From positions 1 to 31,515 of the forward strand of contig JAEWEZ010000157.1 in the NCBI GenBank assembly GCA_023389045.1: DNA of 31,515 nucleotides. Reading direction: 5' to 3'. How positions within the stretch are numbered: position 1 is the stretch's first letter; every line of letters starts with the position of its first letter. Source of the stretch: Actinomycetes bacterium (GTDB lineage: Bacteria > Actinomycetota > Actinomycetes > Actinomycetales > Dermabacteraceae). Made by a program: the position numbers and the translations under genes. Positions 24,441 to 31,382 of this stretch are shown here, piece after piece. Below the pieces are notes generated by a model. It was not told where the DNA came from, made no database searches, and was given only the letters and a program-made list of their open reading frames with translations.

Positions 24441-26151
24441 TCTGCTCGCGCACCTGCGCGCGCAGCACCTTGCCGATCAGGGACCGCGGGAGATCCTCGA
24501 CCACGAGCACGCGGCGCGGCACCTTGTAGGCGGTCAGACGCTCCTTCGCCCAGGCACGCACTTCGCTTTCGTCGAGCGCTCCCCCGTCGGCCTCACGGAG
24601 CGTGACTGCCGCTACCACCTGCTCATCCCCTCGCTCCTGACGCACCCCCACCACGGCCGCGTCGGCAATCTGCGGATGCGTACGCATCACCCGCTCCACC
24701 TCGCTCGGGGAGACGTTGAAACCGCCGGTGATGATGATTTCTTTCTTGCGGTCCACGATGGTCGCGAATCCGTCGGCATCCAGGGTGACGATATCGCCGG
24801 TGCGCAGCCAGCCGTCGGCAGTGAATGCCTCCGCTGTCGCCTCGGGGTTTCCCCAGTAGCCCTGGAAGACCTGGGGGCCCGACACGATCAGTTCTCCCGC
24901 TTCCCCCGGCCCCACCTCTTTCCCGTTCTCATCGATCACGCGGCGCAGCGTGGAGGGGAAGGGGATGCCGATGGTGCCGGTGCGGCGGGTCTCGCTAAAG
25001 GGATTCCCCATCGCGATCGGGGCGCATTCGGTCAGGCCATAGCCCTCCACGAGGCGCCCGCCGGAGACGGATTCCCACAGTTCCACTACCTCATCGGGCA
25101 GGGTCATCGCCCCGGAGATGCACCATTTGACCTCGCGCAGGGAGATGCCTTTATCGCGGGCGCCAAGGGCGGTGCGTTCATAGATCGGAGGCACCGCGCA
25201 GTAGATGCTCGGCGGCATGGTGCGCATGGCCTCCAGCGCCATATCCACATCGGGCCTCGGGAACAGCACCTGCCGGGCCTGCTTGTACACCCCGAAGGTC
25301 ATGTACAGGACCATCCCGAAGGCATGGAACATGGGGAGCATGGCGTAGCTGGTTTCTTTGCCGGTGCGCGCGCCGTGCATCCAGGCCACGCCCTGCAGGG
25401 CATTGCAGTACATATTGCGGTGCGTGAGCATCACGCCCTTGGGTACGCCGGTGGTTCCCGAGGTGTATTGGATCGCGCCGAGGTCATCCACGGTGGGGCG
25501 CGGATGCGAGGGAGAGATCGGCCGATTCTTCAGGAGATCGGCGAAGGAGAGATCGCCGCGGTCTCCGCTGGAGAGTTGTTTGCGGGTGCGGGCAAGGCGT
25601 GGGATCGGCAGGCGCAGCGCCCAGCGTTTGAGCGGCGGGAGGGCATCCAGCAGGCTCACCGCGATAATCCGCGGCGGGGCAGTCAGGGCGGTGGAGGCTT
25701 CCCGCAGGCGCGGGATCGCCGAGTCGAGAGTGATGGCGATCCGCGCCCCGTGGTCGGCGAAAACTTCGGTGAGTTCGCGCTGGGTGGACAGCGGATTGTG
25801 CTCGCACACCACCCCGCCGAGGCGAAGCACGGCGTAGAAGGCGATCATGTGCTGCGGACAGTTTGGCAACAGGATCGCCACCCGGTCCCCCGGCCGTACA
25901 CCCAGGATGCGCATCCCCTCGGCGACCCGAGCAATCCGCTCCCCGAGTTGGGTGTACGTCATCTCCGCACCGAAGAAGACGGTCGCGGTGCGGTCCCCGG
26001 CCTCCCGGCAGGAACGCTCGCACATATCCGTGAGGGACTCGGTGGGCAGCTCGATCTGCGCGGGCACGCCCTCCTGGTAGAAGCGGACCCAATCCGGATC
26101 CTGCTCCGGGTAGGTGGGCTGGGGGCGCGGGGTGGTGGCAGGCGTGGTCAC
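24388..26151 (-). CDS. fadD: Long-chain fatty acid--CoA ligase (AMP-forming)
   Basis: FadD activates fatty acids to acyl-CoA through an acyl-AMP. The 587-residue ANL-superfamily enzyme has the P-loop YTSGTTGVPKGVMLTH (about 235-250), the linker/core motif VEGYGLTECAP, WLRTGDIVTLDADGF with the ribose-binding Asp, and the DRKKEIIITGGFNVSPSEVE hinge region, ending near the catalytic Lys in LPRSLIGKVLR. Start is a leaderless GTG at 26151 with TAGGCT 7 nt upstream. The last 12 residues or so are antisense to the AraC remnant, suggesting its natural stop was replaced by a rearrangement; this tail lies beyond the conserved core, so the enzyme is probably active. Confidence 0.94.
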   Translation of the reverse strand: MTTPATTPRPQPTYPEQDPDWVRFYQEGVPAQIELPTESLTDMCERSCREAGDRTATVFFGAEMTYTQLGERIARVAEGMRILGVRPGDRVAILLPNCPQHMIAFYAVLRLGGVVCEHNPLSTQRELTEVFADHGARIAITLDSAIPRLREASTALTAPPRIIAVSLLDALPPLKRWALRLPIPRLARTRKQLSSGDRGDLSFADLLKNRPISPSHPRPTVDDLGAIQYTSGTTGVPKGVMLTHRNMYCNALQGVAWMHGARTGKETSYAMLPMFHAFGMVLYMTFGVYKQARQVLFPRPDVDMALEAMRTMPPSIYCAVPPIYERTALGARDKGISLREVKWCISGAMTLPDEVVELWESVSGGRLVEGYGLTECAPIAMGNPFSETRRTGTIGIPFPSTLRRVIDENGKEVGPGEAGELIVSGPQVFQGYWGNPEATAEAFTADGWLRTGDIVTLDADGFATIVDRKKEIIITGGFNVSPSEVERVMRTHPQIADAAVVGVRQERGDEQVVAAVTLREADGGALDESEVRAWAKERLTAYKVPRRVLVVEDLPRSLIGKVLRAQVREQITPRLGNTDSAADRTRL

Positions 26152-26158
26152 GCTCCCC

Positions 26159-26164
26159 AGCCTA
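26159..26164 (-). promoter_or_regulatory. -10 box for leaderless fadD mRNA
   Basis: TAGGCT on the minus strand ends 7 nt before the GTG start of fadD. It lies in the 70-nt gap after hemD, so fadD is probably transcribed independently of the nirB-hemD unit. Confidence 0.5.
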
Positions 26165-26221
26165 GATCTGTGCCGACGGGGCGGGCAGGTCCACTAGGCC
26201 CGCGGGAAGGGGCTACGGCGG

Positions 26222-27037
26222 TTACTGGGCTGTGAACTTTTCTGAAAGCAGACGGATCATCGGCGCCATACGTTCACGCTCGGGGAAGAGAGCCGCGATG
26301 CCCGCGTGGGTGAGGGGTTGCGCCGTCACATGCCCGACGGCAACCGCCAGGCAGCGCCCCTCACGCAGCGCCTCCCGGAGCGCGTCACCGCGTCCGCTTT
26401 CATCGGCGGCCTGGAACAAGGCCTCGACGCAGGGAGCGGCGGTGAAGGTGACGGCATCGATCCGGCCCGCGATGATCTCGTCGATCAAGAGTGAGACAGC
26501 CTGCGGATCCGGGCCGGGCACCCAGCGGTAGGGCGTGACGATATGCAGCGTGCAGCCGGCCTCCTCCAGGCGGGCAAGCTGTGCCGTATCCAGATAGCCG
26601 TGGCGTTGGAAACCGACCGCCTGGTCCCGCACCCCCGCCTCGAGGGCGAGGTCCACCAGGGAGGCCGTGGTCTCCTCCGGGGCGGCCGGAGCGTCGGGAA
26701 ACCCAGCCCCGCGCACGGCACCGCGCGCTTTCGGTCCGCGGCACAGCACGCGGGTTTCGGTGATCCACTCCGCTGCCTGTTCACGCAGCCCCGTCGGGAG
26801 CGCTTCAAGCCAGGCCCGGAACCCCTGCCCCGTCGTGACGAGCAGGGCCTCCGGGCGGGCAGCAAGCAGCGCTTCCGTGTCGGCGATCAGGCGTTCATCG
26901 TCCTGGACGGGAACGATCTGCATCGTTGGGGCATGCAGCACCGTCGCTCCCAGACGCTCCAGCGCCTGGATCTGATCCTCGGCACGTCGGTGCGCCGTGA
27001 CGGCGATCCGCCGCCCCTCCAAGGCCGGGGCTGTCAC
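26222..27037 (-). CDS. hemD: Uroporphyrinogen-III synthase (HemD family)
   Basis: HemD closes the linear tetrapyrrole hydroxymethylbilane to uroporphyrinogen III, precursor of heme and of siroheme, the nitrite reductase cofactor. The 271-residue protein has the two-domain HemD layout: GRRIAVTAHRRAEDQIQALERLGATVLHAPTMQI-type start (about 9-42), LLVTTGQGFRAWLEAL, then YRWVPGPDP and DAVTFTAAPCVEALF in the second half. Sequence conservation in this family is low. Its GTG start overlaps the nirB stop by 4 nt (GTGA), so it is translationally coupled to nirB. Some actinobacterial relatives near nitrite genes (NnaR-type) carry an extra C-terminal DNA-binding domain; this one ends after the enzyme domain, so an enzymatic role is favoured over direct DNA binding. 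Confidence 0.85.
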   Translation of the reverse strand: MTAPALEGRRIAVTAHRRAEDQIQALERLGATVLHAPTMQIVPVQDDERLIADTEALLAARPEALLVTTGQGFRAWLEALPTGLREQAAEWITETRVLCRGPKARGAVRGAGFPDAPAAPEETTASLVDLALEAGVRDQAVGFQRHGYLDTAQLARLEEAGCTLHIVTPYRWVPGPDPQAVSLLIDEIIAGRIDAVTFTAAPCVEALFQAADESGRGDALREALREGRCLAVAVGHVTAQPLTHAGIAALFPERERMAPMIRLLSEKFTAQ

Positions 27038-29664
27038 TGCGTCACCGGGGCGCCGTGCGCGTCACGCACCGGAACCGTCGAACCGGAGATCAGCACAGCC
27101 TCGCGTTCCTCCAGGGTGGCCGGACGGTGCTGGTCACGCTCCGGAACCTGCGCGAACAGCGGATCAGCCGCTTCGGGGGCGTTGATGAAGGAGCGGAAGC
27201 GCGCGAGCTTGCGCGGATCCTGCAGGGTGGCGACCCATTCATCGACGTGGCCGTCCACGAACTCCTGCATTTCCTTCTCCAGGTCCTCGCAGATGCCGAG
27301 CTCGTCCTCCAGCACCACCTTCTTGATGTGCTCGAGGCCGCCGTCATGCGATTCGATCCAGGCGGCGGTGCGCTGTAGCTTCTCCGCATCGCGGATGTAG
27401 TAGCCCATGAACCGGTCGATCAGACGCACCAGCATCTCGTCGTCCACATCGGAGGCGAGCAGATCGCCGTGCCGCGGCGTGAAACCACCGTTGCCGCCCA
27501 CATACAGGTTCCAGCCCTTATCGGTGGCGATCACGCCGATGTCCTTGCCGCGGGCCTCAGCGCATTCGCGGGCGCAGCCGGACACGCCCAGCTTGAACTT
27601 ATGCGGGGAACGCAGGCCCTTGTAGCGGTTCTCGAGGGCGATCGCCATGCCCACACTGTCCTGCACGCCGTAGCGGCACCAGGTGGAGCCCACGCAGCTC
27701 TTTACGGTGCGCAGCGACTTGCCGTAGGCCTGGCCGGATTCAAAACCGGCGTCGATCAGGCGCTTCCAAATATGCGGGAGCTGTTCCAGGCGTGCACCGA
27801 ACAGGCCGATGCGCTGGGCGCCGGTCAGTTTGGTGTACAGGTTGAAGTCGCGGGCAACCTCGGCGATGACGAGGAGTTTGTCCGGGGTGATTTCGCCGCC
27901 GGGGATGCGCGGAACCACCGAGTAGGTGCCGTCTTTCTGCATGTTGCCGATGAAGCGGTCATTGGTGTCCTGCAGGTGTCCGAGGTCCTTATCCAGGATG
28001 TACCGGTCACGCTGAGAGGCGAGGATCGAGGCAACCACAGGCTTGCACACATCGCAGCCGTGGCCGGTGCCGAAGCGGGTGATGACCTCGTCGAAAGTAG
28101 CGAGCTGCTCTTCGCGCACTAGTTTGTAGAGCACCGAACGCGGATGCTCGAAGTGCTCACACAGGGCCTTGGAGACGGCGATACCGGCCTTGGAGAGTTC
28201 ACCCGCGAGGATCTTCTGCATCAGCGGGAGGCAGGAGCCGCACTGGGTGCCGGCCGTGGTGACGGCTTTCAGGGTGGCGATGTCATGGGCGGGCTGGTGG
28301 AAGTCGCCGTCGCCGTTGATCGCATGCTTGAGGGTGCCGGCGGTGACGTTATTGCAGGAGCAAACGACGACCTCATCGGGGAAGTCACCGGTCTCGGGCA
28401 GTTCGCCACCGGCGGCTGCCAGGTAGGCGGAGGGATCGCCGGGCAGTTCCCGCCCCACATAGGCGCGCAGCGTCGCGTAGTTCTGGGCGTCACCGACGAG
28501 GATGCCGCCGCGCAGGGTGCGTGCATCGGAGGAGAGCACCAGCTTCTGGTAGATGCCGCGGGTCGGATCGGCGTAGACGACGTCGAGGCCACCGGCTTCC
28601 TGGCCTTTCGCATCACCGAAGGAGGCGACGTCGATCCCGGAGAGCTTCAGTTTGGTGGATCCGTCGATCTCACCGAAGACGGCTTTGCCGCCGAGTAGAC
28701 GGTCCGCGACCACCTCGGCCATCGTGTTTGCGGGGGCGACCAGGCCGATCGTGCGGCCTTCCATTGCGGCCACTTCGCCGATCGCCCACACGTGATCGGC
28801 GCTGGTGCGGCAGTCCTGGCCCACTAGGACGCCGCCGCGGATTCCCATTTCGAGGGCGGCGATGCGGGCCAGCTCATCGCGGGGGCGGATACCCACAGCC
28901 AGGCAGACCATATCGGCCGGGAGTTCGCGCCCATCGGACAGGCGCACCGCCGACACATTGGTGGCATGCGGGGGCAGGTCAGTGGCGCCGCGCGATACCA
29001 CGCTCTTCAGGGACACGCCCGTGTGCAGGGTGATGCCGCGCGATTCGATCAGGTGGTTCAGGAGTTTGCCGCCGCCCTCATCGAGCTGCGCCGGCATGAG
29101 CCAGTCGGCGAGTTCCACGAGGTGCACGTCGAAGCCGGCTTCTTTCAGGCCGCCGGCGGCTTCCAGACCGAGCAGGCCACCGCCGAGCACGATCGCACTG
29201 CCGGTGCGCTGCGGATCCTCCGCCATGTGCTCCACGCAGGCGGCCATATCGTCCACGTCCTGCGTGGTGCGGTAGACGAACACGCCCTGGGTGTCCCAGC
29301 CGTCGATCGGCGGGGTGAAAGCGCTCGACCCGGTGGCGAGAACCAGCTCGTCGTAGGGCACATCGGCGCCCTTGGCGGTACGCACGCTCGAGCCGGCGAG
29401 ATCCAGCACGGTCACGCGCTCATCCCGGTGCAGGTCCACCATTGGGTCGTCCCACAGGGTGGGGTCGCCGAGGGTGAGGTCGTAGCTCTTATCCCAGCGC
29501 TTAGCGAGATTCACTCGGTCGTAGGGAAGCTCGCTTTCCTCACTCAGCACCGTGATGTGCCAGCGGTTTTCCTCGTCCCGACGGCGCATGGTTTCGGTGA
29601 AGTGGTGGGCGGCGGGACCGCCACCGACGACGACGACACGACGGGGCTGCGGCTGTGGGGGCAT
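27034..29664 (-). CDS. nirB: Assimilatory nitrite reductase [NAD(P)H] large subunit
   Basis: NirB reduces nitrite to ammonium with NADH in the cytoplasm. The 876-residue protein shows, in order: an FAD/NAD(P) oxidoreductase module (VVVVGGGPAAHHF at 9-21; AIVLGGGLLGLEAAGGLKEA around 160), BFD-like [2Fe-2S] cysteines (VVCSCNNV at about 433 and CGSC at about 475), a second cysteine pair in HGCDVCKP, the ferredoxin-like half domain, and the siroheme/[4Fe-4S] ligands SCVGSTWC (about 655) and SGCARECAEA (about 695). CAGGAG lies 9 nt before the ATG. A TAGTAT -10 lies at 29730-29735. hemD overlaps its stop. Unusually, nirD is not downstream but divergent, at 30046. Confidence 0.97.
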   Translation of the reverse strand: MPPQPQPRRVVVVGGGPAAHHFTETMRRRDEENRWHITVLSEESELPYDRVNLAKRWDKSYDLTLGDPTLWDDPMVDLHRDERVTVLDLAGSSVRTAKGADVPYDELVLATGSSAFTPPIDGWDTQGVFVYRTTQDVDDMAACVEHMAEDPQRTGSAIVLGGGLLGLEAAGGLKEAGFDVHLVELADWLMPAQLDEGGGKLLNHLIESRGITLHTGVSLKSVVSRGATDLPPHATNVSAVRLSDGRELPADMVCLAVGIRPRDELARIAALEMGIRGGVLVGQDCRTSADHVWAIGEVAAMEGRTIGLVAPANTMAEVVADRLLGGKAVFGEIDGSTKLKLSGIDVASFGDAKGQEAGGLDVVYADPTRGIYQKLVLSSDARTLRGGILVGDAQNYATLRAYVGRELPGDPSAYLAAAGGELPETGDFPDEVVVCSCNNVTAGTLKHAINGDGDFHQPAHDIATLKAVTTAGTQCGSCLPLMQKILAGELSKAGIAVSKALCEHFEHPRSVLYKLVREEQLATFDEVITRFGTGHGCDVCKPVVASILASQRDRYILDKDLGHLQDTNDRFIGNMQKDGTYSVVPRIPGGEITPDKLLVIAEVARDFNLYTKLTGAQRIGLFGARLEQLPHIWKRLIDAGFESGQAYGKSLRTVKSCVGSTWCRYGVQDSVGMAIALENRYKGLRSPHKFKLGVSGCARECAEARGKDIGVIATDKGWNLYVGGNGGFTPRHGDLLASDVDDEMLVRLIDRFMGYYIRDAEKLQRTAAWIESHDGGLEHIKKVVLEDELGICEDLEKEMQEFVDGHVDEWVATLQDPRKLARFRSFINAPEAADPLFAQVPERDQHRPATLEEREAVLISGSTVPVRDAHGAPVTQ

Positions 29665-29729
29665 GGGGTAACTCCTGAGGGCGGGGGCACGGACCTCTTC
29701 AGTGGCCGCGGGCGAGCGGCTCGCCTTCG

Positions 29730-29735
29730 ATACTA
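29730..29735 (-). promoter_or_regulatory. -10 box of the nirB-hemD promoter
   Basis: TAGTAT on the minus strand lies about 65 nt upstream of the nirB ATG and would start transcription near 29723. A small hairpin (GGCGAG/CTCGCC, 29711-29725) falls at the start of the leader. No consensus -35 is seen; instead a dyad occupies the -35 to -48 region, suggesting activator dependence. Confidence 0.5.
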
Positions 29736-29756
29736 AAGGCCGGGGACGGGGGCTGA

Positions 29757-29770
29757 TGGTCCTTAGTCCC
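29757..29770 (-). promoter_or_regulatory. DevR/NarL-like dyad upstream of the nirB promoter
   Basis: The minus strand reads GGGACTAAGGACCA, resembling the DevR (DosR) consensus GGGACT-NNN-GNCC recognised by NarL/FixJ-type response regulators. Its centre is about 40 bp upstream of the inferred nirB transcription start, the classical position of a site overlapping -35. The identity of the regulator is inference. Confidence 0.4.
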
Positions 29771-29866
29771 TGCAGGTCGGCGACTAGAAGGTTGGTAGGA
29801 GAGCGTCGATGTGGTGGGCACGTCGGGTGCTAGTTCGGATGGCACGCGCGGGAGCGGTCGCGCGTG

Positions 29867-29979
29867 GTCGGGAGTGGCACATGAGCCCGTCGGGGAGCAC
29901 TCAAAGCCCCAGTCGGGACTGCTCGATTGCCCCATTGGGGAGTACTCGATTGCCCCAATCGGGAGTACCAAATGCCCCG
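29867..29979. repeat. Five tandem 22-23 bp imperfect repeats between nirB and nirD
   Basis: Five head-to-tail units: 29867-29888, 29889-29911, 29912-29934, 29935-29957 and 29958-29979. Each begins (G/A/T)T(C/G)GGG, has a variable centre such as AGTACTCGATT, and ends in G-C-C-C plus C-A or similar; unit junctions form CCCC-N3-GGG dyads. A partial sixth (TCCGGG) follows. The period of about two helical turns puts every unit on the same face of the helix. The length is not a multiple of three and there is no plausible ORF, so this is not coding. It lies 66 bp upstream of the nirD ATG and about 140 bp upstream of the inferred nirB start site. Confidence 0.85.
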
Positions 29980-30004
29980 TCCGGGCGCTAAGGGTGTGTC
30001 ATCC

Positions 30005-30023
30005 TGGGGGCATCTCGCCCCCA
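30005..30023 (+). promoter_or_regulatory. Hairpin in the nirD leader
   Basis: TGGGGGC pairs with GCCCCCA around the loop ATCTC, ending 7 nt before the nirD Shine-Dalgarno AAGGA (30031-30035). It could influence translation initiation or mRNA stability. No nirD -10 could be assigned with confidence. Confidence 0.35.
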
Positions 30024-30045
30024 TGTCCGGAAGGAACCACGACCG

Positions 30046-30426
30046 ATGGCCAACGACTGGCGCCCCGTCTGCACCCTTGCTGACCTGCAGGAAAACTGGG
30101 GCGAAGCCGCCCTCTTCGACACCGTCCAGGTGGCCGTGTTCCTGGCCTGGGACGGCCAGGTGTACATCACCTCGAATGTGGACCCCCGCACGCAGCGCGG
30201 CATCATGAGCCGCGGCATCGTGGGTGACCACGAGGTCGACGGTGTGCGTCACCCCACCATCGCCTCCCCGCTGTACAAGGAGGTCTACGACCTCGCCACC
30301 GGCGAGTGCTACACCAGCTCCAACTTCCGGCTGCCGGTGTATGCCTCACGTGTGGTGGACGGCATGGTCGAAGTGGATCTCGCCTCTGCCACCGAGGCAG
30401 TCTCGCGTTCCCTGCCCACGCGCTAA
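30046..30426 (+). CDS. nirD: Assimilatory nitrite reductase small subunit
   Basis: NirD is the small Rieske-fold partner of NirB. The 126-residue protein shows the family pattern: WRPVCTLADLQENWGEAAL at the start, VAVFLAWDGQVYITSNVDP, GIMSRGIVGDHEVDG, ASPLYKEVYDLATGECYT and LPVYASRVVDG. The Rieske Cys/His cluster ligands are absent, as in known NirD. AAGGA lies 10 nt before the ATG. It is encoded on the strand opposite nirB, 381 bp away, whereas nirD normally follows nirB directly. A 24-nt GC palindrome lies 24 nt after its stop. Confidence 0.93.
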   Translation: MANDWRPVCTLADLQENWGEAALFDTVQVAVFLAWDGQVYITSNVDPRTQRGIMSRGIVGDHEVDGVRHPTIASPLYKEVYDLATGECYTSSNFRLPVYASRVVDGMVEVDLASATEAVSRSLPTR

Positions 30427-30450
30427 CGTTCCCGCAAGGCGATGCGCAAT

Positions 30451-30474
30451 GGCGCGCCACCCGGGTGGCGCGCC
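30451..30474. terminator. Perfect 24-nt palindrome after nirD
   Basis: A perfect GC-rich palindrome (about 10 bp stem with a 4-nt loop when folded) lies between the convergent nirD and the siderophore-interacting protein gene. It has no U-tract. It is a probable bidirectional terminator. The remaining 75 nt to 30549 hold no clear feature. Confidence 0.6.
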
Positions 30475-30549
30475 GTCTGCATGCGGTACGTATGACGTCG
30501 GGACTCGCGGCCCAGCAGGAGCACTGAGCCTGATTCCTCGACGAGCCGA

Positions 30550-31314
30550 CTAGGCCGAGTCCCGCCGGACCCCCATCTCACGTCCCTGCACCCAGTACGC
30601 CTGCATATGCATCTCGCGTCGCTGCGGTGCCTGCGGATCGTTCTTCAATCGCCGACGAATCGCGCTCAGCGAGGAAGATTCCGGCGTCATCCACGCATGC
30701 CAACCCCGACGGTCGCGCTCTGGAAGGGCCTCCGCGAGGGAGCGGGGACCCGTGCGCGGCACCCAGGTGATGCTCGCCCCCGGATGCTCCGGGAGCGGGA
30801 TCTCGCGATCGGCCGGATCGTGCTCTTCCAGCAGAACCTCCACGGGAAGATCCGAGGGGAAGGTGCGCAGGATCGAGGCAATCGCGGGGAGCGCCGCCGC
30901 ATCACCGATCAGCAGATACCCGGGCGGGGCAGGATCCGGGCAGACCGCCGTGCGCGAACCGTAGATCATGGCCTGGAGCTGCGCCCCCGGAACCGCTGCG
31001 GCAGCCCACTGAGAGGCGGGACCGCTCGGCTCATGAAGGAGCATGTCCACCGCACAGATGTCGGGGCTCTCCCCGATCTCGGCGATCGTGTAACCGCGCT
31101 GATACTGGGTACGGCGACCCTTCGGATCCGGGAACCACATGCGCACGAAGGCGCCCGGGCCCCAGTCGAGCTCCTCAAGCATGGTGGGAGCACGGAACCA
31201 CAACCGCCGCATATGCGAGGTGAGGTCCTCGGCGCTCACAACTTCCATGGTGTGGTCTTTGGCGCCGAGCATTTTCAGCACGGCACCAGATACCCCGCGG
31301 CCAGATCCAGCCAT
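30550..31314 (-). CDS. Siderophore-interacting protein (FAD-dependent ferric-siderophore reductase, ViuB/SIP family)
   Basis: SIP-family flavoproteins reduce ferric siderophores in the cytoplasm to release iron. The 254-residue protein has an N-terminal FAD-binding barrel (about 20-125; MRRLWFRAP, FVRMWFPDP and the flavin-binding YQRGYTI) and a C-terminal NAD(P)H-binding domain (GYLLIGDAAALPAIASIL, PVEVLLEEHDPADREIPLP, WHAWMTPESSSLSAIRRRL). The ATG has GGAGG about 6 nt upstream. A perfect 21-bp hairpin (31325-31371) sits directly upstream of this RBS. No intact siderophore permease or ATPase gene lies in the window; remnants of one are found about 6.5 kb away. Confidence 0.93.
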   Translation of the reverse strand: MAGSGRGVSGAVLKMLGAKDHTMEVVSAEDLTSHMRRLWFRAPTMLEELDWGPGAFVRMWFPDPKGRRTQYQRGYTIAEIGESPDICAVDMLLHEPSGPASQWAAAAVPGAQLQAMIYGSRTAVCPDPAPPGYLLIGDAAALPAIASILRTFPSDLPVEVLLEEHDPADREIPLPEHPGASITWVPRTGPRSLAEALPERDRRGWHAWMTPESSSLSAIRRRLKNDPQAPQRREMHMQAYWVQGREMGVRRDSA

Positions 31315-31324
31315 AACCCCTCCA

Positions 31325-31371
31325 TAACGTGATGCCGCTGGAGCCCCATCGGCTCCAGCGGCATCACGTTA
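31325..31371 (-). terminator. 21-bp perfect inverted repeat between the last two genes
   Basis: 31325-31345 pairs perfectly with 31351-31371 around a 5-nt loop. It follows the stop codon of the partial upstream gene by 11 nt and ends next to the RBS of the siderophore-interacting protein gene. No U-tract follows on the minus strand. It could be a terminator for the upstream gene or an attenuator-like element for the next one. Confidence 0.65.
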
Positions 31372-31382
31372 CCAGTCGGTCA

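Noticed and set aside
24331..26235. 634-codon plus-strand frame over fadD
   Set aside because: Antisense shadow of a gene with all acyl-CoA synthetase motifs.
29867..29979. CRISPR array
   Set aside because: The units are directly adjacent and imperfect, with no spacers, and no cas genes are present.
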